64,000 nucleotides of DNA from Desulfosporosinus meridiei DSM 13257 (GCF_000231385.2 NC_018515.1:1014001-1078000); one strand, 5' to 3'. Shown: positions 26,144 through 34,976, counted from the stretch's first letter. A program made the numbers and translations. Notes: generated by a model from the letters alone, not told the origin.

Positions 26144-26545
26144 ATGGTTACCGGGAATGATATTAAGCACAACTCAAGAGGATATGTCAGCCTGCTCATT
26201 CTCTTGTTATTAACCTTACTCGCAGGGCTAGGAATGGAGAGCTATCTAAAGTCCAATACTGAGAACCGAATGGTCAAACGTGAAGTTCAAAGCCGTCAGG
26301 CTCTTTACCTTGCTGAAGGGGGAGTGGAGTGGGCAAAAGCCCATTTGACAACTAATCCTGATCTGAGGAAGGGAAGTTTGTCTTTAGATAACGGGCAAGT
26401 CGATGTGCAGATTGAGTTAAGTGGAGGGGATTACAAAGTGACTTCAAAAGGGCTTTCTGGGTTAGCGGTCAGAAAAATCGAGGAACACTTAGAATTGGTC
26501 AATGACAGTTGGGTTAGTAAGAGTTATCAGGAACTGCATCAGTAA
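26144..26545 (+). CDS. PilX/GspK-like minor pilin (locus 2)
   Basis: A 133-residue protein with the sequence RGYVSLLILLLLTLLAG near the start, lacking Glu5 as GspK/PilX proteins do, followed by SRQALYLAEGGVEWA, a pattern typical of PilX-type proteins. ATG 26144 begins 9 nt after the previous stop with no clear ribosome-binding site, suggesting translational coupling; the longer in-frame reading from 26018 overlaps the previous gene. Its stop shares an A with the next ATG. With 10479-13367 this gives each locus its own PilX-like subunit, here of ordinary size. Confidence 0.78.
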   Translation: MVTGNDIKHNSRGYVSLLILLLLTLLAGLGMESYLKSNTENRMVKREVQSRQALYLAEGGVEWAKAHLTTNPDLRKGSLSLDNGQVDVQIELSGGDYKVTSKGLSGLAVRKIEEHLELVNDSWVSKSYQELHQ

Positions 26546-28248
26546 TGGTGACGAGAAACGACTATGACTTCGGTCAATATCTGTATGCCAATGGCTATCT
26601 GGATGAGGCTGGTTTAGCAATGGCCTCAGAGCTAGCCTTAAAGGGTGAAGAACCAATTGGGGATGTGCTCCTGCGCACAGGAATACTGGAAAAAGCCAGC
26701 TTGTCAGAGGCCCTACGCAGCTACTTGGGAATCCAGGCAGTAAAATTGACGAGAGTCATAATTGACCCCGCTGTCGCAGGATTGATTTCTGAAGAAATTG
26801 CTCGTCGTTATACCCTTATTCCCTTTGAGCGATATTCCGGGGTCTTAAAGGTTGCCATGTCTGATCCCACCCATGAAAGAGCCCTTCGGGATGTAAGAAT
26901 GCTGACCGGGTTAGAGATTGAACCACTATACGCAGCTAAGGAAGAAATTGAAGCTGCAATTCGCCAGTATTTAACCGTTGAACAGTCTGTTGCCCGCCTG
27001 GCGGATATTGGAGACAGCGTTTTTGAAAATTCGGGAGTTTGGTCGACTGAATCCTCTAAGACCCTGGAGTATGAATTCCAAGAAGATGAAGCGCCTACTT
27101 TGAAATTCGTTAATTCTATTTTACATGAGGCAGTTTTACAGGGAGTCAGCGATATCCATTGGGAACCCCGTAAAAACCTTTTTGTAGTCCGCTATCGGAT
27201 TGATGGTAAGCTTATTAAAAAGCATGATCTTGCTTTAAAAGCTGCACGGAGTATTGTCTCTAGTCTTAAGGTGATGGCTCACATGGATGTTGCAGAACGC
27301 AGGTTTCCCCAAGACGGTCGAATGACCTTTAGCGCTGGAGTTCGGCGAGTGGATCTGCGTATGTCCTCGATGCCAACCGTATATGGTGAAAAAGTTGTAG
27401 TTCGCATTTTGGATCCTGAGATGGCTCAGCGTTCGCTGGACAGCCTAGGTATGCGCCAAGACGTTAGGACAGGGGTACAAGCTTTATTAAAGCGTCCAAA
27501 TGGTTTGATCTTAGTCGTTGGCCCCACCGGGAGCGGCAAGACTACTACCCTCTATGCCCTGCTTAGGGAATTAAATGCTGAAGAGCAAAACATCATTTCA
27601 ATTGAAGACCCTGTGGAATATCAACTTTCAGGAGTTAATCAAGTACAAGTAAATCTTCCTGCCGGGCTTAGTTTTCCCGTAGGCTTGAAACATATTTTAC
27701 GGCAAGACCCAGATGTGATTATGATTGGAGAAATCCGTGATGAAGAAACCGCCGGAATCGCCATAACTGCTTCACTGACCGGGCATTTAGTATTATCAAC
27801 CCTACATACAAACACTGCTGCAGCGGCCTTAGCACGGCTGATTGATATGGGGGTAGAGCCCTATCTTTTAGCTTCAGCGGTCAGCGGGGTTTTATCTCAA
27901 CGCTTAGTACGTCGTTTGTGCGAACACTGTAAGACCCAGTATAAAATTTCTGAGGCGGAAAAAAGAGCATTTCGCCTGCCTGTGTCAATAAACTACCTAT
28001 ACCGCTCGGTAGGCTGTCCGGAATGTCTGGGGACAGGATATCGAGGCAGGATAGGGATCCACGAGTTTTTGCTCTATAGTCAAGAGATTAAAGAACTGGT
28101 TCTCTCTGTACAAAATGCTCGCGACATAGAACAGCAAGCCATGGTTTCCGGAATGCTTACTGTAAGTGAGGATGGGTTCCTAAAGGTTCAGCAAGGCCTT
28201 ACAACTGTTGAGGAAGTATTGCGGGTTACATCTGGAATAGAAGAATAA
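26545..28248 (+). CDS. pilB: Type IV pilus assembly ATPase PilB (locus 2)
   Basis: GspE/PilB-family extension ATPase of 567 residues. Walker A GPTGSGKTT lies at about 326-334, Walker B in DPDVIMIGEIRD, and the zinc site in CEHC...CPEC. The N-terminal region has the same 24-5-24 layout as the locus 1 PilB (8-31 and 37-60), but the key positions are changed: DFG and PIG replace R/K-L-G, and the terminal Gln residues are Ala31 and Tyr60. Binding of c-di-GMP is therefore doubtful. The ATG overlaps the previous stop codon (TAATG). Confidence 0.93.
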   Translation: MVTRNDYDFGQYLYANGYLDEAGLAMASELALKGEEPIGDVLLRTGILEKASLSEALRSYLGIQAVKLTRVIIDPAVAGLISEEIARRYTLIPFERYSGVLKVAMSDPTHERALRDVRMLTGLEIEPLYAAKEEIEAAIRQYLTVEQSVARLADIGDSVFENSGVWSTESSKTLEYEFQEDEAPTLKFVNSILHEAVLQGVSDIHWEPRKNLFVVRYRIDGKLIKKHDLALKAARSIVSSLKVMAHMDVAERRFPQDGRMTFSAGVRRVDLRMSSMPTVYGEKVVVRILDPEMAQRSLDSLGMRQDVRTGVQALLKRPNGLILVVGPTGSGKTTTLYALLRELNAEEQNIISIEDPVEYQLSGVNQVQVNLPAGLSFPVGLKHILRQDPDVIMIGEIRDEETAGIAITASLTGHLVLSTLHTNTAAAALARLIDMGVEPYLLASAVSGVLSQRLVRRLCEHCKTQYKISEAEKRAFRLPVSINYLYRSVGCPECLGTGYRGRIGIHEFLLYSQEIKELVLSVQNARDIEQQAMVSGMLTVSEDGFLKVQQGLTTVEEVLRVTSGIEE

Positions 28249-28262
28249 GGGGAGACTAAACC

Positions 28263-29309
28263 ATGATTTCATTTAAAGAACTTTTACTTTTAGCTGGAGA
28301 AAAGAAGGCTTCAGATATTCATTTGACTGTAGAGAGTCCTCCGGTTTTGCGGATGGATGGCTCACTGATCCCAAGCAAGATGGATAAACTTTCTCAGGCA
28401 GATTTAGAGACCTTTACCAAGGCTCTGATGAATGAAACTCAGGCCAAACGGTTTGCTGAATATGGTGAATTAGATATGTCCTATAGTTTACCGGGTGTTG
28501 GACGTTATCGGATTAATATATTTCGGCAAAGGGGATCAATTGGAGTGGTTATTCGCCTGATTCCTTTTACAATCCCAAGTCCTCAGGCCTTAGGACTTCC
28601 TCCCGTCAGCATTGAGCTGGCCAAACTGCACAAAGGATTAGTCTTAGTGACTGGCCCAACCGGAAGTGGAAAATCCACAACTCTGGCTTCACTTATAGAC
28701 TATATTAATACGACGAGGGCCAGTCATATTGTGACAATTGAAGATCCCATTGAGTATTTACACCGACATAAGTTAAGTCTAGTCAATCAACGAGAGGTTG
28801 GTAACGATACCCATTCTTTTTCTAATGCTCTGAGAGCTGTTTTACGTCAAGATCCTGATGTAATCTTAGTTGGAGAGATGCGTGACTTAGAAACTATTGC
28901 CACAGCGGTAACAGCTGCTGAAACCGGACACTTGGTCTTTAGCACTCTTCATACCAATGATGCCACTCAGTCCGTGGATCGGATGATCGATGTATTTCCC
29001 CCCCATCAGCAGCAGCAAATTCGTGTACAGTTAGCGGCTGTCTTGCAAGGGATTATGTCTCAACAATTATTTCCCAGAGCAGATCACAAAGGCAGAGTTG
29101 CAGCCATCGAGGTCTTGATGGCCACTCCGGCGGTACGCAGTTTGATTAGAGAGGGCAAAACCCATCAGCTTCCGACAGTTATTCAAACAAATGCTAAGTT
29201 GGGAATGCAAACAATGGACAAGGCTATTATGGAATTAGTCCAAAAGGGACTGGTAACGTATGACGTTGCCCAGGAAAAGCTGCAGAGCCCTGATAGCATG
29301 CGAAGATGA
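28263..29309 (+). CDS. pilT: Type IV pilus retraction ATPase PilT
   Basis: Hexameric ATPase that depolymerises pili and drives twitching motility or DNA uptake. Walker A GPTGSGKST begins at residue 131, Walker B is DPDVILVGEMRD, and the C-terminal AVRSLIREGKTHQL matches the AIRNLIRE-type motif that distinguishes PilT from PilB. Length 348 residues. GGGGAG precedes the ATG. This is the only PilT in the window, so both pilus loci may depend on it. Confidence 0.95.
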   Translation: MISFKELLLLAGEKKASDIHLTVESPPVLRMDGSLIPSKMDKLSQADLETFTKALMNETQAKRFAEYGELDMSYSLPGVGRYRINIFRQRGSIGVVIRLIPFTIPSPQALGLPPVSIELAKLHKGLVLVTGPTGSGKSTTLASLIDYINTTRASHIVTIEDPIEYLHRHKLSLVNQREVGNDTHSFSNALRAVLRQDPDVILVGEMRDLETIATAVTAAETGHLVFSTLHTNDATQSVDRMIDVFPPHQQQQIRVQLAAVLQGIMSQQLFPRADHKGRVAAIEVLMATPAVRSLIREGKTHQLPTVIQTNAKLGMQTMDKAIMELVQKGLVTYDVAQEKLQSPDSMRR

Positions 29310-30508
29310 GCAAACAGCATTTCTTATGGAAAGCTGTTGATATAAATGGCAAAGTTCGTCGCGGAATATGGGCTGATACTGGCTTGTACGAGGTTCAAAG
29401 ACGTCTAAGGAAGGCAGGCTACTTTCCGGTTTGGATTCGATCGATAGCTCCTATAGAAAATGCCCTTTTTCCAGCCGGAAGGAATTTTAAGTGGAGTAGT
29501 TTTGCTCGTCGATTGGCTACTTTACTGGAGGCTGGTATCCCCATCCTGCAAGCTTTGGAAATGATGAGCTCCAATGAGCGCAGTTCCTTTGATCAAGACC
29601 AATTAATGATTCTCAAGAACCAGGTAGAAAGTGGCACTGATTTATCTGAGGCTTTAGCTCATCTCAACCCCTCCCCTAACTCATTTATACTATCCATGAT
29701 AAAGGCCGGCGAATATACGGGAAATCTGGGAAAGGTTCTCAGTGAGATTGCTGATGAGTTAGACCTGGAGCTTGAGTATCAGCGAAAAATTAGGGCAACT
29801 CTGGCCTATCCTGCCCTTTTATTTACTGCAATTATCCTCGTACTCTACGCTCTTTCGGTCTGGATTCTGCCAATGTACGAAAAACTATTTCTAAGTGTTG
29901 GTGTCTCCGAATTGCCTTTCTTGACCAGAGTCATTTTTGCCGGCAGTCAAAAACTTCCCCTTCTCTTAGGAGGGTGTCTTAGTTTGGTAAGTGTGAGTTT
30001 ATTGGTTGTTAAATTTTCCAGCTCGAATCAGTGGAGAATCCATCTGGAGAACTTGCTGGGACGTGCCCCTTTGATCGGTAAAGTCTATCATCTTCGGGAT
30101 TTAGTCCAGTTCAGCCGGATGTTGAGCCGCTTGCTGACCGCCGGAATTCCTTTATTGGAAGCCTTGCGTCTCACGGCAGGAACCTTGCGCAGCCCTAAGA
30201 TGTTAGCTTTAATAAGCAATCTCATACTAAATGTTCGTCAAGGAAAAAGAATGGCACCAATGCTCAGTGCCAGTGGGATTTTTCCTAAGGAAGGAGCTGA
30301 AATGATTGGAATCGCAGAGGAAGCAGGGCAACTTGATCTGATGATGCATTATGTCACCAAGATATTTCGCCGTGATCTTGAGGAACAACTCGAAGGGTTA
30401 ATGCGAATGATTGGGCCCCTTCTCACAATTATTTTAGCCGGGTTGATTGGCATTATCGCAGGAGGAGTTATGCTCCCTATCTTTGATCTAAGTTCACAAC
30501 TTCAGTAG
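29306..30508 (+). CDS. pilC: Type IV pilus platform protein PilC (locus 2)
   Basis: GspF/PilC-family membrane protein of 400 residues with two T2SF domains (about 65-190 and 270-395) and hydrophobic segments near 170-190, 215-232 and 370-395. Its ATG overlaps the pilT stop (ATGA), so translation is coupled. Sequence is clearly diverged from PilC of locus 1, which argues for two separately evolving systems rather than a recent duplication. Confidence 0.92.
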   Translation: MSKQHFLWKAVDINGKVRRGIWADTGLYEVQRRLRKAGYFPVWIRSIAPIENALFPAGRNFKWSSFARRLATLLEAGIPILQALEMMSSNERSSFDQDQLMILKNQVESGTDLSEALAHLNPSPNSFILSMIKAGEYTGNLGKVLSEIADELDLELEYQRKIRATLAYPALLFTAIILVLYALSVWILPMYEKLFLSVGVSELPFLTRVIFAGSQKLPLLLGGCLSLVSVSLLVVKFSSSNQWRIHLENLLGRAPLIGKVYHLRDLVQFSRMLSRLLTAGIPLLEALRLTAGTLRSPKMLALISNLILNVRQGKRMAPMLSASGIFPKEGAEMIGIAEEAGQLDLMMHYVTKIFRRDLEEQLEGLMRMIGPLLTIILAGLIGIIAGGVMLPIFDLSSQLQ

Positions 30509-30540
30509 TCTTAGCTTAAGTTCATCCGAGTGAGACAGAT

Positions 30541-30558
30541 GTTCAATTCTAATTGAAC
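30541..30558 (+). promoter_or_regulatory. Hairpin upstream of the locus 2 pilin gene
   Basis: GTTCAATT and AATTGAAC form a perfect 8-bp stem with a 2-nt spacer. There is no U-tract. It lies 45 bp before the pilin start and could mark a processing or stability point that lets the pilin be expressed above pilC. Confidence 0.5.
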
Positions 30559-30602
30559 GAGATTGCTTTGTGCAGGACTGTTAAAATTAAGGAGGAATTA
30601 AG

Positions 30603-31088
30603 ATGAATTATCTCAAACAGGACAAAGGATTTACCCTGATTGAAGTTTTGGCTGTGATCATCATAATCGCCGGACTGGCGGCAATTGCAATTCCTAAATT
30701 AGTATCTAGTACAGCTAATGCGAAACAAAAAGCCGATGTAGCTACAGCCCACCAAGTTAAAGCAGCTCTTGATCGTTATCAAGTAGAAAATGGTACCTAT
30801 CCTAAAAACTTGGAAACAAAGGATGGGAAGGTTACAGCTCCGGGTTTTATTCCTAACTACATCAGTAAGTTGGATGTGTCAACCACTCAACAGGTGGTAG
30901 TGGGCAAAGAAGGATTTGGAGTATCTACCTTAACAGTCGACGAATCGGATAGCACTTTGTATCATTTTCCAGCGGATCATACTCCCAATAGAATCATCAT
31001 GATCTATTTGTCTGCGGATGGTTTAGCTGCGGAAGTTCGGGCGTATGATGAAAAAATGAAAGAGGCAATTTGGACGTCAGCTGACTAG
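30603..31088 (+). CDS. Type IV pilin (probable major pilin of locus 2)
   Basis: A 161-residue prepilin. The nine-residue leader MNYLKQDKG is followed by FTLIEVLAVIIIIAGLAAIAIP with Glu5. The alpha-1 helix continues through a KQKADVATAHQVKAAL stretch, then a globular domain starts at NGTYP. A strong AAGGAGG precedes ATG 30603. Position between pilC and a prepilin peptidase, and the good ribosome-binding site, suggest this is the main subunit. Confidence 0.88.
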   Translation: MNYLKQDKGFTLIEVLAVIIIIAGLAAIAIPKLVSSTANAKQKADVATAHQVKAALDRYQVENGTYPKNLETKDGKVTAPGFIPNYISKLDVSTTQQVVVGKEGFGVSTLTVDESDSTLYHFPADHTPNRIIMIYLSADGLAAEVRAYDEKMKEAIWTSAD

Positions 31089-31187
31089 CGTGTCTTTTTC
31101 AGAGAGAAAACTGCAAAGAACCCAAAAAGTTGCAAGGTTATTCATTAAAGACTGAATTGAAGATAAAACCGGAAAAGAGGGCCTCAT

Positions 31188-31955
31188 TTGTTTTTAATAA
31201 GTATTACAGCTGGATTATTAGGATTATTAATTGGAAGTTTTCTGAATGTGGTCATTTACAGAGTCCCGCGAGGGGAATCCATAGTATCGCCGGGTTCTCA
31301 TTGTCCTGCTTGTGGACATCCCTTAAAAGCTTGGGAACTTATTCCCGTCCTTAGTTTTCTAATCCAGAATGGAAGGTGTCGGGAGTGTCAAGAGCCAATT
31401 TCTTGGCGTTATCCGGCTGTTGAACTACTAACGGCAATTCTTTTCTTGCTTACGGCATACTTTAGTTGGAGTACGGCAATCTATCCTTCTCAACTATTCC
31501 TAAACTTAGTCTTTGTTGCTGTCTTGATTGCGCTATCCTTGATTGATATTGATACCCTGCGCTTGCCGGATGTGCTCACCCTTCCCCTCTTAGTGCTTGG
31601 GTTACTGGGGGCTTTTCTTATACCCGGAAACCCAACAGGATGGGAAAGTTTGCTGAGTGCTATGGGCACGGGAGGGTTATTCTTATTGATTGCTCTGCTC
31701 TATCCCCAGGGAATGGGCTTAGGAGACGTTAAATTGGTTGCGGCACTTGGTGCCTTCCTAGGTTTTCCCGCAATATTCTTAGCTGTTTTTCTAGGAAGTC
31801 TAATTGGTGCAATATCTGGAGTATATCTCCTAGTTACAGGACAAAAATGTTTTCGTCAACAGATCCCTTTTGGACCTTATCTGGCCCTAGGATCAATAAT
31901 AGCCTTATTGTGGGGAACCCGAATCTTTGATTGGTATTGGGCGTTGGTAAAATGA
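31188..31955 (+). CDS. pilD: Prepilin peptidase PilD (locus 2)
   Basis: Second prepilin peptidase/N-methyltransferase, 255 residues. CxxC pairs CPACG and CRECQ are kept in the N-terminal domain; the catalytic aspartates are in LIDIDTLRLPD and GLGDVKLV. About seven membrane segments follow. The TTG at 31188 lies 7 nt after GGAAAAGAGG. An out-of-frame reading at 31130-31354 has no support. Having one peptidase per locus is consistent with independently acquired or maintained systems. Confidence 0.9.
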   Translation: MFLISITAGLLGLLIGSFLNVVIYRVPRGESIVSPGSHCPACGHPLKAWELIPVLSFLIQNGRCRECQEPISWRYPAVELLTAILFLLTAYFSWSTAIYPSQLFLNLVFVAVLIALSLIDIDTLRLPDVLTLPLLVLGLLGAFLIPGNPTGWESLLSAMGTGGLFLLIALLYPQGMGLGDVKLVAALGAFLGFPAIFLAVFLGSLIGAISGVYLLVTGQKCFRQQIPFGPYLALGSIIALLWGTRIFDWYWALVK

Positions 31956-31979
31956 AACCTCGAATAAGTAGGTGAAATA

Positions 31980-33434
31980 ATGCAGAAAAGTTACCTAGTT
32001 TTCGAATTAATTGATGGAGAGATTCGTGTATTTTGCTTTTCCGTCTCTTCCTTTAGACAAAAACTTATTCATAGTTCTACAGCAGTCAGATTTGACCGTA
32101 TTCCAATACCGACCGGTCTTATCGAGCAGGGTGCAGTTCGAGATGAAGACTCTTTAAGGGGCATTCTTTCGAACTATCGATCTCAGCACCCTGGTAAGTT
32201 TGCTAAAGCTTATCTGGCAGTTTCAATGCAGCAGGGATTCATAGGAGCTTATACCCTGCCTTGGCTATCTAAACGCGACAGAGAATCAGCTATATCTCTT
32301 CTCGTAGATGAGGAAATATCGATTCCGAAGTCTGAGCTGTTTTATGATTACTTCATTTTACCCGAGGAACAACCTAAAACATTACAAATCCTCTTAGGTG
32401 CAACACGACGAAGCATACTTGAACAGTATGCCTTTATTTTTGATCAAGCCGGTTTTCCATTAAATGAGATCGATTTTGCTTATTCCGCTCTTGGACAGGC
32501 TTTCAGATTTGATGCAGATCAAGATGTATTATACCTTCAGGGTGAGCCTGAAGGTGTGAAAATAATTTTCTTTAGAGGAGTAGTTCCCAAAAACTTGCGC
32601 ATGCTTTCTTCTTTTTCGGCTAATGAAACGTATTCGGAAACAGACTTACTTGAAGAGCGGAAAAACGAAATAGGACGGTTTCTCTTATATCATCAAACTC
32701 AGCAGACCGATTATAATTTACAACGGATAGTCTGGAGTGGAGGTTCTGATATCAGCAGACTCGCTCAGGAGTTACATTCAACTAACTCAAATTTATTGCT
32801 TGAACAAGCTGTCATAAAGGATTTGCCTGATTCCTGGCAGAAAGTGCTTGAGCAAAACCATGGTGTTGCAGAGGTGGCAGTGGGGTATGGTCTGCGCGTT
32901 ATATCCCAACGTCCGGGGCTTAATCTTTGGCGCCAGCCATTTGCCAAGGGAAAGCTTATGAAGGCCTACTTACGTCTAGGGTTCGCAGCAATAATATTGC
33001 TTATCATAGGAACCCTGGTTTGGTTATCTCTTTCTCGACTGGCACTACCTTTACAAGATGAACTAAGCCAACTATCTCGGGAGGGTACTGATATCCTGGA
33101 ACAGAACCAACAACAGGCAGATCTGCTTTCTGCTTGGAAGAAAGTAAGTGTCCACCGGGAGAAGATCGGAGAGAGGTTGGCAGAAGTTCAGGCTTCGGCG
33201 GGGGTAGAATTGGAGATTAAACAAATCACCTTTAAAAACGGAAGTCTATCTATACAAGGCTCGGCTAATGACTCGAAAAATGTCCAAGCTTTTATCAAGA
33301 CTCTGAGGATACTAGGCTGGGCAGATCCGTTATTATCAAGTTACAAAATGACAGTAGAAAGTACCGTTGATTTTATGATAAATGCTAAGCTGGGGCAAAT
33401 TTCTACCCAGCTAGAGTCTCAGGAATCCGAATAA
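31980..33434 (+). CDS. PilM-PilN fusion protein with degenerate actin-like domain
   Basis: A 484-residue protein in the pilMN position of locus 2. Residues 1 to about 320 resemble PilM (actin-like fold), with an IPTGLIEQGAVRDEDSLRGIL segment typical of the family. The phosphate loops are not conserved: FELIDGEIRV stands where PilM has a DIGT-type loop, and LQGEPEGVKI where phosphate-2 should be; only an SGGSD adenosine-like loop remains. A membrane segment lies at about 333-353, followed by a coiled coil and a PilN-like domain with ITFKNGSLSIQGSA. So PilM and PilN appear as one polypeptide, probably unable to hydrolyse ATP. ATG 31980 follows TAGGTGA. Confidence 0.78.
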   Translation: MQKSYLVFELIDGEIRVFCFSVSSFRQKLIHSSTAVRFDRIPIPTGLIEQGAVRDEDSLRGILSNYRSQHPGKFAKAYLAVSMQQGFIGAYTLPWLSKRDRESAISLLVDEEISIPKSELFYDYFILPEEQPKTLQILLGATRRSILEQYAFIFDQAGFPLNEIDFAYSALGQAFRFDADQDVLYLQGEPEGVKIIFFRGVVPKNLRMLSSFSANETYSETDLLEERKNEIGRFLLYHQTQQTDYNLQRIVWSGGSDISRLAQELHSTNSNLLLEQAVIKDLPDSWQKVLEQNHGVAEVAVGYGLRVISQRPGLNLWRQPFAKGKLMKAYLRLGFAAIILLIIGTLVWLSLSRLALPLQDELSQLSREGTDILEQNQQQADLLSAWKKVSVHREKIGERLAEVQASAGVELEIKQITFKNGSLSIQGSANDSKNVQAFIKTLRILGWADPLLSSYKMTVESTVDFMINAKLGQISTQLESQESE

Positions 33435-33547
33435 TATTTTGAGGTACTGTGAATGTTTGAGTTAGTTTGGTTAGAAGAGAGCAATTGAATTTGGTTTTGA
33501 TATTAAAAATATTAACTTTGATTTTAAGTTTAAGGGGGGGCTTATTT

Positions 33548-34063
33548 TTGATTAAGTCAACCATCAACTCCTCTATACGTAACTGCCGATATATTTCTTT
33601 AGGTAGTCTTAAAATTATTATCTTCAGCATCTTTCTTTCCAATGCTGTTGTCTATACGACTCTTTGCCAGCCAGCGTATTTTAAGTTGATGGCATTGAAA
33701 GAAGAGACTAATTATTGGCAAGATGTATTAGAAAGAGATGTAATCCAAAATGAGTCTATTATTCCTACAATGGATCAATTGCCGGACATGATTGAGCTGT
33801 GTCGTCATACTTTTCTAGATAAAGGTGTGGACGTGGCTTCCTTAAATGTTGAACGATTTGGGGAGCGGAGAGAGGCAGGAACAGGAGCAACCGTTGATTA
33901 TGCTTTGGTTCGATTGCGGTTAGTTGGTCAACAGGAACAAATTCCAAGTTCCCTAGAAGCTATTGAGGATAATAAAAAAATAAGCGTTCATATTCAGGAG
34001 GTGCTCTTAGCTGAAGGAAAGGGAGAAGCTCTTCTGAAAATCTATTTCAGTACCGGAGAATAG
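33548..34063 (+). CDS. PilO-like pilus assembly protein (locus 2)
   Basis: A 171-residue protein with one membrane segment near residues 18-38, a short coiled-coil stretch, and a small alpha/beta domain ending in a VHIQEVLLA...LLKIYFS pattern as in PilO. TTG 33548 is chosen because AAGGGGGGG (33532-33540) is 7 nt upstream; an in-frame reading from 33467 adds 27 hydrophobic residues without a good ribosome-binding site. Sequence similarity to PilO is weak, so the call rests partly on position after the PilM-PilN fusion. Confidence 0.62.
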   Translation: MIKSTINSSIRNCRYISLGSLKIIIFSIFLSNAVVYTTLCQPAYFKLMALKEETNYWQDVLERDVIQNESIIPTMDQLPDMIELCRHTFLDKGVDVASLNVERFGERREAGTGATVDYALVRLRLVGQQEQIPSSLEAIEDNKKISVHIQEVLLAEGKGEALLKIYFSTGE

Positions 34064-34098
34064 CTTTGTCAGCAAAGATACTGGTTTGATGAAGTGAG

Positions 34099-34168
34099 CT
34101 ATGGTAATTATGGGATACTTTTCATAAACTTAGTAACGAGACATTCCTTTGCTACCATAGTTTATGAA
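34099..34168 (+). promoter_or_regulatory. Two mutually exclusive stems in the LysM gene leader
   Basis: CTATGGTA (34099-34106) is complementary to TACCATAG (34153-34160). TTCATAAACT (34121-34130) is complementary to AGTTTATGAA (34159-34168). The 3' arms overlap by two bases, and wobble pairs extend the first stem into the second, so both cannot form fully together. The second stem ends 3 nt before GGAGG of the LysM gene. Confidence 0.6.
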
Positions 34169-34183
34169 GAGGAGGAATGTGAT

Positions 34184-34720
34184 GTGGGAAAAGAGTACTG
34201 CATACAAGCCGGAGATAATTTTTATGTTTTAGCTCAACGCTGGGGAGGCACCTGTGATGATTTTCTAATGGTTAATCCTAGCGTTGACCCACTAAGACTT
34301 CAAATAGGACAAAAGATTGTTCTGCCCGATTTTAAACCAAGTAAAGGGCTGGAACAGTATGCAACTATAAATGCTGATCAGGGGCAAGAGTTTGTTGGGG
34401 AATATTTAGATCAGGTAGAAATGGAAGTTGAAGGAGTTCGTGTTCGGCTAAAGCGTATCGGTGAACCAAAGACTCCTCATGAAATTCATTTAATGATTCC
34501 TCGAACAGAGATTCGAAAAGTTCAGCCTGCTGGAGAGTGTGGGCCAACTGAAGTACAAATAATGTTGAGTAACTTAAATGTTGTGCTTTCTCCTCGCTTA
34601 GTGAGTGGAGAAGGGGATCGTGCAGAACAAGGGAAAATGACGGTTCAGCAGGATCAAAACCAACAAACTCAAATTAATAATCCCCAGCAATTTGGTCAAG
34701 GGGTACAGCCGGGGTTCTAA
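34184..34720 (+). CDS. LysM-domain protein at the end of pilus locus 2
   Basis: A 178-residue protein with one LysM domain at about residues 4-50 (YCIQAGDNFYVLAQRWGG, then IGQKIVLPD), a middle region of unknown fold rich in Glu and Val, and a Gln/Asn-rich tail from about 150. The GTG at 34184 is preferred because GGAGG (34171-34175) is 8 nt upstream; the extended reading from 34094 lacks a site. No signal peptide is seen, so export is uncertain. LysM proteins help anchor type IV pili in some bacteria (TsaP, FimV), but that role is only a guess here. Confidence 0.7.
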   Translation: MGKEYCIQAGDNFYVLAQRWGGTCDDFLMVNPSVDPLRLQIGQKIVLPDFKPSKGLEQYATINADQGQEFVGEYLDQVEMEVEGVRVRLKRIGEPKTPHEIHLMIPRTEIRKVQPAGECGPTEVQIMLSNLNVVLSPRLVSGEGDRAEQGKMTVQQDQNQQTQINNPQQFGQGVQPGF

Positions 34721-34774
34721 GCGTTAAGGGTAGGCTGATGACATTTGTAAGGTATTGCAATAAGCATAAAAACA

Positions 34775-34817
34775 GTAAAACAGACAGGAGATTCTAAAAC
34801 CTCTTGTCTGTTTTTAT
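34775..34817 (+). terminator. Terminator of pilus locus 2
   Basis: AAAACAGACA pairs with TGTCTGTTTT, with further GGAG/CTC pairing inside, followed by TTTTT. It closes the locus. The rest of the 302-bp gap before aroQ holds a possible promoter and nothing else I recognise. Confidence 0.85.
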
Positions 34818-34967
34818 GGCCATTATTGATTCTTCACTCAATTCCGAGACTCCACTTTTTAACCGAGGGTTCTTTATTACGACCGTGGGGGTAGAGTAGA
34901 GTTCAGTTACTAGAGATAATAAATCTTTTTAGGCAGGAATGAAATAACTACTAATAGAAAAATACTA

Positions 34968-34976
34968 TGCTACAAT
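34968..34976 (+). promoter_or_regulatory. Possible extended -10 element before aroQ
   Basis: TGC followed by TACAAT (34971-34976) forms an extended -10 about 47 bp before the aroQ start. No good -35 is visible. Confidence 0.35.

Noticed and set aside
31130-31354. A 74-codon frame overlapping the second prepilin peptidase
   Set aside because: It overlaps the conserved CxxC domain of PilD in another frame and shows no family features.
1241-34720. Search for a secretin (PilQ) or pilotin in the pilus loci
   Set aside because: None was found in either locus, which fits a monoderm cell wall rather than a missing gene.
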